NCBI GenBank assembly: GCA_025201865.1
Contig: MU603196.1
Coordinates: 1,687-12,117 of the forward strand
DNA length: 10,431 nt
From: Ramicandelaber brevisporus
Lineage: Eukaryota > Kickxellomycota > Ramicandelaberales > Ramicandelaberaceae
Reading direction: 5' to 3'
Positions 1-5,799 of the stretch are shown piece after piece; position 1 is the first letter of the stretch, and the number at the start of each line of letters is the position of its first letter. Under the pieces are notes generated by a model. The model saw nothing but the letters and a program-made list of their open reading frames with translations. It was not told the origin of the DNA and searched no databases. The translations under genes and the position numbers were made by a program.

Positions 1-476
1 TTTTTTTTTTTCCTTTCGGTTCGGTTCGTTTCTTTCGGCGATTGCTGCTGTTGCTGTATCCTTCCTTCGGGGAAAGCGGCGTGTTGCTATAGTTCACGCT
101 GTCTCTCTTTGTTAAACCAGTATTCAGATTGGCGGGTCCAAGCGGATTTGCCCACATTGTAACTCATATCATAATCATAACTTGTCTGATTGTACTAATT
201 GAGCTCGAGGATATTGTTCCCCGAGTCTGCACTCTGAATCGGGGAGTGAGTTGCCTTCAAATTTCTTTGTCAAGTGCGGTGTCTCGCTTTCGCTCTTTGT
301 TTTTTCTTCTTTCTCTCGCGCGATTTGCCTCATCAGCTTTTACTCTCATCATCACCACCATTAGCCGTTCGCTTGTTCACTCGTTCGTTTGTTCGTTTGT
401 TCGTTTGTTCGTTCTTCCCGCTTGCTCCTCTCCTACCGCTATCGCTGCTGTCGCTGTTTTACTGTGAGTATACGCA
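1..476 (+). promoter_or_regulatory. CT-rich upstream region and probable 5' leader of the SAPS gene
   Basis: No credible gene is present. The + strand is strongly pyrimidine-rich: an 11-T run opens the window, and later there is a tract of C/T-rich sequence from about 285 to 460. Four tandem copies of an 8-base unit, GTTCGTTT (the last with one mismatch), lie at 383-414. There is no ATG anywhere before position 477, which supports 477 as the start codon of the next gene. I see no TATA box. CT-rich tracts upstream of the start site are common in fungal promoters; assigning the tract that role here is inference. Confidence 0.5.
383..414. repeat. 8-bp tandem repeat (GTTCGTTT)x4
   Basis: Three perfect GTTCGTTT units are followed by one GTTCGTTC. 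The array lies within the pyrimidine-rich leader, about 60 bases before the SAPS start codon. It is probably replication slippage in a CT-rich promoter tract. Confidence 0.8.
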
Positions 477-3400
477 ATGTATTGGTCTATAGGAATGTCG
501 CTGCGACGCTCGGCGATTGAAGCGTTGCTGGACCGTACAGACGCAACGATCGATGAGCTTCTTTTTGAAAACGAAGTATTGGAAGAGGTACGCGCATCAA
601 ACAGTCGTCTTCTCGACGTTCTCTGTGAGGCTCAGAACATTAACAAGATGATATACTATGTATTTGGAGCAGACCCTTCAGACCCTAACAGTGAGCCATC
701 AGTCAATGCAGCTGGTGAGCCATTCATGTCGCCAAATCACAAACTACAATATGCTCGAGCTAGTCTAGAGATTTTATCATCTGAGAACTGGGCAATCAGT
801 GGAGCGATTATAGATACACCGGGGGCACTGGATGAATTGTGGAAAGTAATGTATCAACCAAAGCCGCATTCAGTGGAAATGATGAATTCATTTACTAGAA
901 TCATGACATCATTGTTGATGAGGAAAAGAGTCGAGATGCTGATTCATTTTAAGCAAAATCCCAAGTTACTTGAGCAGTTTCTGGTTCACATGTACTCACA
1001 AACTGTCATTGACTTTATGGTTAAAATTATAATGGCTGAAGACGCGCCTTCCCCGCCTGGATTTACCACTGACTTTGAAAGTGAGCCTGGAAAAGCTCAC
1101 TACAAACTGGGATCTGGATTGTTAACGTATGACCCAACTAAGCTGCATATATTGGACTGGATGAGCTATTATGGCTTAATGAGAGGACTAGTAAATAAAA
1201 TGGATCCATTAATCTACTCAGATCAGCATCGAGCCAGAATTGAAGAAAAATTACAAAAGCTGAAAGATAGTAAATCAGCCGAGCTTAAAAAGGATGGCAA
1301 TAGTGATAGCAATGGCGATGGCAATGGCGATGGCAATAGTGATGGTGATATCGCAAATACTAGCGAAGAACATGACGAGATAGTCAGAGAAGTTGTGGAG
1401 AGCGCCATTGAGTCTAACATTGACCAGATTAGTTTAACAGCTCAAGTTATATTGGATATAATTACAATGACGCAAAACAGTTTACCTGATCCATCCAATG
1501 GACACTGCGCGTTAGTTCATGAGCTATGCACTGGCCACTATGTTGAAAAAATAATGAACTACATGCTACAAAGAGGAACAGAGGATGATTTGATTTCTAG
1601 AATCAGCATTGAACCGCTCTCATCGGCTGTGCTAATCAATGGTGTCTATATATTTATTGAGCTGATTAGAAGAAATTACACTGAGCAAGAAAATGCATTC
1701 TTGACTGGTGGAATTGATAATAACAGCAACAACAGCAATGAATCCCAGCATCAATTTGCAAACAGTAGATTGTTTAAGACAATGTTAAAATTGACACCAA
1801 TGATGAAGTGCATGGTGTCTCACATGGACGAAATCCTGTCGTTATTGGAAAAGCCACGCTCGGTGTTTGCAATCACACTGGGTGGTAGAACTAGCTCATT
1901 AGTTCGCCAGTCAATGGATGCTGTGCCTGGTTTAGCCCCACTTGGATTCGAACGGCTGAGAGTGTGCGAATTATTTGCAGAGCTTATCCACTGCAGCAAT
2001 ATGATGATACTGAACATGCCACGAGATGTCCCAGCTGATTCAGCAGACATTGAAAGAGACTCAATGCCCATTGGACAGCTGACCAAATGGGAGATTATGA
2101 GAAGAAACACCATATCTCACATGTTTGATCTATTTGTGGCGTATCCTTGGAACAACTTCCTGCACGCTGTTGTGTATGATATCTTACATCAAACACTGGC
2201 ATTGGACACTGACGTTGAAGTCAATCGCAGATTGTTGGTATCATTATTTAGAGACACCCATGTAACCGAGCGCATTGTGGATGCCATTAGACGCAGTGAT
2301 GAATATGCTCAATCCAACAAGGGAGCTAGATTGGGCTATATGGGCCATTTAATACTAATGAGTGAAGAAGTTGCAGTCACCATCGAAGCTATTTCTAGAT
2401 TAATTGATGAGGAACTGCGCGATGTTATTATATTCCCTCAATTAGTGGTTGATGACAACGGACCAACTCTTCCGAAATACTCGGACACTGAGTATGAAGC
2501 GCTATCATCGGCTGAAAAAGCAGGCTTTGAATGGATGAAATTTGTACTGGAAACGCTAAACCCAACCAGAGCTCATAACATGCAGCATGGAAATAACGAC
2601 ACAATCTCTGTGCTGGGTGATCTGGCTGGTCCTTTGATGAGTAACAATGACAGTATTAATATCAATTTGGACAACACTGCATTGGATAGCAGCAATGGTA
2701 GATTGGCCATATCTGCAATTGCAGCAGCCGTTACAGGTGACATTGATGCAGTCGATGCCATCAATAGTGGTGGTGGTGGTGGTGGTGGTGGTGGTGGTAA
2801 TGGCAGTGGAGGCGATGGAAGTGAATTGAGCACTGGGGGATTAGATGAGGAAGATTCGATCCATCTCAAAAGACGCGAGAATGACTATGAATACTTTGCC
2901 AAATCTAAACATGGAAATCAAAGTGATGATTCAGACAATGAAAGTGATTCTCTGAGTAATATGGACAAACTGCTCAAACCAATGCAGGAATTGGACATTG
3001 CCGAGTATTCACATCAGTCCTCGTCCTCTGCTGCTCTATCGCATGGATTGAACGACACGATATCCACTCTGAACACAGCCACAACTAGCGCACTGCCTGG
3101 CCTGCCTCTGCGTAGCTTTGATCGATCAACATATTCTGCAGACTATTATGATGATGAAGACGATGATATCTCAATTGGTGTGAGCGGCAAAGGAGGTCAT
3201 GGTCTGAATGGCCCCAACAGCTCTGCAAATGATGGAATATCATCAGTGTCCAGCTGGAGACAGCCATCTGCATCGGGCAAGGGTGGATATAGATCGAGAC
3301 CGTCAGTGTCAAAGGCAGCAGCTGTTCAGTCAAGAAAGAATAGACGCTCGGGCCGTGGCATTGATATTCTCGGAGATACTCATTCGATTGATAGCAGCAA

Positions 3401-3785
3401 TTCAGATAGCAATGACAGCAACTCGGAGGAAAGTGATGGTGAGCAGCATCAGCAATCATTGGATAACATTGCAGATAAGCCAACTTCTCCAATATTCTTT
3501 GCAGCTGATGGAGTATCCTCTTCTGATGATGATGCTGATAATGAGTTTGGTGCCTCATTCACTGCTGTTAGCAAAGTAGCTGCATTGTCCTCGGTTAATG
3601 ATATCGACGATGAGGTGGATGATTTTGGTGAATTTGTTACTGAACGCACTTCTGCTACAACTACCAATGAGTCGACTCCATCAGACGCATCTCCTGCAAG
3701 TGCTTCATTTGAAAAGATTGAAAAGCCAGCCGATGTGTTAAGTATTAGTGAGGATGATGAATTTGCTGATTTCCAGTCTGCTTAA
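477..3785 (+). CDS. SAPS-domain protein, regulatory subunit of Sit4/PP6-type phosphatase
   Basis: The 1102-residue product resembles the SAPS family (yeast Sap155/185/190, animal PPP6R), which binds the catalytic subunit of Sit4/PP6-type Ser/Thr phosphatases and acts in cell-cycle, TOR and membrane-traffic signalling. The start at 477 gives MYWSIG, matching the conserved M-F/Y-W opening; ATG 495 would lose it. Family-like blocks are a helical segment with an RKR motif near residues 135-190, GFERLRV at about 490-496, PWNNFLH near 557-563 and GYMGHL near 620. The domain appears to span about residues 100-660. It is interrupted by a D/G/N/S-rich insert at about 273-292 and an N/S patch near 415-425. 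The region from about 720 to the end looks disordered: Gly10 at 765-774, acidic-serine stretches, then FGEF (1050-1053) and FADF (1096-1099) near the C terminus. The ORF is continuous, with no intron needed. The family call is firm; which yeast paralogue it corresponds to is not decidable, and the partner phosphatase is inferred. Confidence 0.93.
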   Translation: MYWSIGMSLRRSAIEALLDRTDATIDELLFENEVLEEVRASNSRLLDVLCEAQNINKMIYYVFGADPSDPNSEPSVNAAGEPFMSPNHKLQYARASLEILSSENWAISGAIIDTPGALDELWKVMYQPKPHSVEMMNSFTRIMTSLLMRKRVEMLIHFKQNPKLLEQFLVHMYSQTVIDFMVKIIMAEDAPSPPGFTTDFESEPGKAHYKLGSGLLTYDPTKLHILDWMSYYGLMRGLVNKMDPLIYSDQHRARIEEKLQKLKDSKSAELKKDGNSDSNGDGNGDGNSDGDIANTSEEHDEIVREVVESAIESNIDQISLTAQVILDIITMTQNSLPDPSNGHCALVHELCTGHYVEKIMNYMLQRGTEDDLISRISIEPLSSAVLINGVYIFIELIRRNYTEQENAFLTGGIDNNSNNSNESQHQFANSRLFKTMLKLTPMMKCMVSHMDEILSLLEKPRSVFAITLGGRTSSLVRQSMDAVPGLAPLGFERLRVCELFAELIHCSNMMILNMPRDVPADSADIERDSMPIGQLTKWEIMRRNTISHMFDLFVAYPWNNFLHAVVYDILHQTLALDTDVEVNRRLLVSLFRDTHVTERIVDAIRRSDEYAQSNKGARLGYMGHLILMSEEVAVTIEAISRLIDEELRDVIIFPQLVVDDNGPTLPKYSDTEYEALSSAEKAGFEWMKFVLETLNPTRAHNMQHGNNDTISVLGDLAGPLMSNNDSININLDNTALDSSNGRLAISAIAAAVTGDIDAVDAINSGGGGGGGGGGNGSGGDGSELSTGGLDEEDSIHLKRRENDYEYFAKSKHGNQSDDSDNESDSLSNMDKLLKPMQELDIAEYSHQSSSSAALSHGLNDTISTLNTATTSALPGLPLRSFDRSTYSADYYDDEDDDISIGVSGKGGHGLNGPNSSANDGISSVSSWRQPSASGKGGYRSRPSVSKAAAVQSRKNRRSGRGIDILGDTHSIDSSNSDSNDSNSEESDGEQHQQSLDNIADKPTSPIFFAADGVSSSDDDADNEFGASFTAVSKVAALSSVNDIDDEVDDFGEFVTERTSATTTNESTPSDASPASASFEKIEKPADVLSISEDDEFADFQSA
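1294..1350 (+). repeat. In-frame Asp/Gly/Asn/Ser hexanucleotide repeat inside SAPS gene
   Basis: Degenerate units of the form GGCAATRGTGAT and GGCGATGGCAAT encode an acidic D-G-N-S stretch within the SAPS domain. The period of six bases keeps the frame. It is likely a surface loop that grows by slippage. Confidence 0.75.
2769..2798 (+). repeat. (GGT)10 microsatellite encoding Gly10
   Basis: Ten uninterrupted GGT codons encode residues 765-774 of the SAPS protein, in the disordered region after the SAPS domain. Because all ten codons are identical, recent slippage is more likely than selection on the peptide. Confidence 0.95.
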
Positions 3786-4090
3786 TAATGTTAATGTATG
3801 TTCTGTTCATGTTCTCTATTATTATTGCCATTGTTGTTGCCGTTGTTGTTGTTGTTGTTGTTTCCTTTATTTTTGTTTTTAACCTCCATTGCACGCTTAT
3901 ATCCTCTCTATTTAACCTTTATTCCTTTTATGCCTCACATCCACATTATCCCTCCTCAACTCTTTTACTTTTACTTTTACTTTTACTTTTTTCTTCATCT
4001 TTGATTTTTCTTCATTGTTTAACTTTTCCTAATTATCTTCCTAACAAAAAAACAAAAATAACACGAAAGAGTAAGTTGTGAATGAAGCGC

Positions 4091-4130
4091 AGTGCAGTGC
4101 AATATAGTGCAGTGTAGTGCAATGCAATGC
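4091..4130 (+). repeat. Eight-unit degenerate pentamer array (ARTGC)
   Basis: Eight consecutive 5-base units read AGTGC, AGTGC, AATAT, AGTGC, AGTGT, AGTGC, AATGC, AATGC. The array ends 19 bases before a TATA box. It may be a cluster of transcription-factor sites for the PH-domain gene or a decayed microsatellite; the sequence alone does not decide. Confidence 0.75.
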
Positions 4131-4149
4131 CTCTGCGATGCCTCCCGTT

Positions 4150-4155
4150 TATAAA
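4150..4155 (+). promoter_or_regulatory. Probable TATA box of the PH-domain gene
   Basis: TATAAA lies in the context TTTATAAATT, 138 bases upstream of ATG 4288, and no other ATG occurs between them. The spacing allows a transcription start around 4180-4250 with a short A-rich leader. This is a consensus match plus position; it is not proof of use. Confidence 0.55.
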
Positions 4156-4287
4156 TTGCACTTTAGCGAGGAGCGTGGTGCATTCGCTGCCTCTCATTCA
4201 GCGTTGGATTGACTCTCTCCATCTTTCGCGAACAACATCGACACCAAAAAAACAATAATAGTAATAGTAAAGCAAGTGACAGGCTGC

Positions 4288-5112
4288 ATGTACTTTGATG
4301 TAGAACAGCGTCAACAGGCGCTTGCTGACGAGATAGCAGCAGAGAAGGTCTTGAAACATGGCCAGCTTCGTATCAACAGGCGCAAGTATTACTTTGTACT
4401 TTACCGTGGACAAATGAACCAATACATAAACCAGAAGGAGCGCAGGCTAAAGGATATATACACTCTTTCAACCTGTTCAGCCTTCGAACTTGACCAACAA
4501 GTTGCCGTAATTAAGCTCAGTGATGGCAAAGAGGTTAGACTGGAAGCAGAGTCTGTTCAGGATGCAAAAGAATGGCTATGGGCATTGAAATCTGCTAAAA
4601 TACCAACAAGCACTAAACCAAGATATGCGGTTGACTTACCTCGACCTGAGTTTAGTCAAACTGGATGTGGTAGCAGTGGCAGTAGTAGTACAAGTAATAT
4701 TGACAGAGTGGTTGTTATTGATAAAGGTTATGCCGTCGCAAAAGTGTCCAGCTTTGCTCACGTAGATGATGTACAGAAGCCATTTGAAATGGTCGAAAAC
4801 AATAAAACAGATCGCATCATTTACAGCGGCTTACTTCTCAAGCAGAATCGTCTGCTGCGAACGTGGTCAAATTACCATTTCGAACTTCGTATAGGTTCAC
4901 TCAGCTATTACAAAGCAGGCAACCAAGTTAAAGCGCTCAAGCGATCTGATGTCACATGGGTTTCTGATGCCATCCACGGCTCTACTCGGTATAAGAACAA
5001 ATGCCTTATGCTTGTGATCAATGAGTTCAGACTTTTGTGGATTCGACCTCCAGAAGACACGTTCGAGGATTGGAAACACCATCTAACAGCCTGGATCAGC
5101 ACACCGAAATGA
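4288..5112 (+). CDS. Tandem PH-domain protein
   Basis: The 274-residue product has two pleckstrin-homology-like domains and little else. The first spans about residues 21-104: a basic strand (LRINRRKYYFVL), a strand series and a terminal helix with the signature Trp in KEWLWAL (W96). A Ser/Gly-rich linker near 128-138 follows. The second spans about 175-271, with GLLLKQNRLLRTW at its start and EDWKHHLTAW at its end (W262, W269). PH domains bind phosphoinositides or proteins at membranes; the basic residues in the first loops fit lipid binding, but no ligand can be assigned. The start is ATG 4288, the first ATG after the TATA box; an in-frame GTG at 4276 is unlikely as a nuclear start. The start context is weak (TGC before ATG). 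No membrane segment or enzyme domain is visible. A perfect GTAAGT at 4071 and an AG at 4281-4282 leave open a 5'-UTR intron. The gene name is unknown. Confidence 0.82.
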   Translation: MYFDVEQRQQALADEIAAEKVLKHGQLRINRRKYYFVLYRGQMNQYINQKERRLKDIYTLSTCSAFELDQQVAVIKLSDGKEVRLEAESVQDAKEWLWALKSAKIPTSTKPRYAVDLPRPEFSQTGCGSSGSSSTSNIDRVVVIDKGYAVAKVSSFAHVDDVQKPFEMVENNKTDRIIYSGLLLKQNRLLRTWSNYHFELRIGSLSYYKAGNQVKALKRSDVTWVSDAIHGSTRYKNKCLMLVINEFRLLWIRPPEDTFEDWKHHLTAWISTPK

Positions 5113-5143
5113 ACTTAGCTGTTCCCACAACCAATGTCATCAC

Positions 5144-5169
5144 GTATATATACACACACACACACACAC
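5144..5169. repeat. (TA)n(CA)n microsatellite
   Basis: A short TATATATA run passes into about nine CA dinucleotides, 31 bases after the PH-gene stop codon. The TATATA part could serve as a yeast-type 3'-end efficiency element, but this is only suggestive. Confidence 0.9.
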
Positions 5170-5524
5170 TTAAGTTATTACTCCACATCATTCTCCACAT
5201 ACCTGCTTTTGTTCACAGCGATCATTCTAACTTTTTTATTTATTTGACTTGATCTGATCTGATTTGAATACTCTCGTTTTTAATTAACATTCTCTGCTAG
5301 TATTTTTGTTTGATTCTTCTCATCATCGTATTTCTCTCCTTTGGTTAAAAAGGACATCTGGCTTGTGGGAACTAGTGTGCTTCCTCTTCCCCTCTCCATC
5401 TCCTTTCCCCCCAAACAGCCACACGCAACTTTCAACAATCAATCAAACGACTATTCTCTCCCGAAACCTCCTCACTCGCTCACTCGCCCACTCGCCCGCT
5501 CACACTCATCTTTACCCATGCTCA

Positions 5525-5551
5525 CCGAAATGTGCTTTCGCTTCATTTCGG
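5525..5551. repeat. 8-bp perfect inverted repeat with 11-base loop
   Basis: CCGAAATG (5525-5532) is mirrored by CATTTCGG (5544-5551). The arms are perfect, and the next bases inside and outside do not pair. It could be a palindromic binding site in the promoter of the downstream gene or an RNA hairpin in its leader; chance is possible. Confidence 0.5.
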
Positions 5552-5722
5552 CTACCACTCGCACCCACTGCCCACACTCTGCTAGATTTGTTGAACTCTG
5601 TTCGTCTACAGTGCTATCAGCTATCCTTCTCTCTTTCTCTTTGCCTTTCTCTCTCTTTCTTTCTCTACAAACCTCTTCACAGTACATTGTTTATACATCG
5701 TAATCAAAGCCAGTGGTAAAAG

Positions 5723-5797
5723 GTAAGCCACTCAGTCTCGTCACCACCCTCTCTCCATACAGTCCACACTCTGCTTGGGCAACCCTCGTCTCTGCAG
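5723..5797 (+). other. Probable 5'-UTR intron (75 nt)
   Basis: A strong donor, AAAAG|GTAAGC, lies at 5723. A good acceptor, TCTCTGCAG, ends at 5797, and the start codon follows two bases later (AG|AAATGG). The interval is pyrimidine-rich toward the 3' side and of normal size for a fungal intron. No strong CTRAY branch site is seen; a second AG at 5761-5762 would give a 40-nt intron, probably too short. The reading frame is open through the intron but has no ATG in it, so splicing affects only the leader. Confidence 0.55.
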
Positions 5798-5799
5798 AA

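Larger units (their letters stand above)
3786..4287. other. Spacer: SAPS 3' UTR and promoter of the PH-domain gene
   Basis: No convincing coding region lies here. The first part (about 3820-4020) is T-rich simple sequence, with TTG repeats near 3830-3862 and four TTTTAC units at 3963-3986; it probably contains the 3' UTR and terminator of the SAPS gene, although no clear AATAAA is visible. The second part holds a pentamer array (4091-4130) and a TATA box (4150-4155), followed by an A-rich leader just before ATG 4288. The only in-frame extension upstream of 4288 runs to a TGA at 4210-4212 and contains no ATG. Confidence 0.6.
5113..5799. other. Spacer: PH-gene 3' UTR and CT-rich promoter/leader of next gene
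   Basis: An (AC)n tract follows the PH-gene stop. From about 5380 to 5670 the + strand is CT-rich, with CTCGC/CTCAC repeats (5470-5507) and a long CT tract (5620-5668), as is common before fungal start sites. An 8-bp inverted repeat sits at 5525-5551. An ATG at 5518 opens a 61-codon reading frame closing with TAA at 5701-5703; it looks compositional, but would be an upstream ORF if the transcript begins early. The region ends in a probable 5'-UTR intron (5723-5797). No independent gene is supported. Confidence 0.6.

Noticed and set aside
129-467. 112-codon + strand frame upstream of the SAPS gene
   Set aside because: It begins with TTG, not ATG, lies in CT-rich simple sequence and encodes Leu/Ser/Phe-rich compositional protein. 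There is no ATG before 477.
464-469. GTGAGT donor-like site just before the SAPS start
   Set aside because: Splicing from here would remove ATG 477 and the conserved MYW opening; the uninterrupted frame fits the family.
3085-3558. 157-codon - strand frame inside the SAPS gene
   Set aside because: Antisense shadow of repeat-rich coding sequence; His/Tyr/Gln composition without any domain.
5306-5719. 137-codon + strand frame in the CT-rich spacer
   Set aside because: Ser/Leu/Pro/His composition follows from the CT tract; it starts at a non-ATG codon and has no recognisable motif.
5713-5799. N-terminal extension of the PPxY protein from a GTG at 5713
   Set aside because: GTG is an unlikely nuclear start; the segment carries donor and acceptor signals, and ATG 5800 has a good context.
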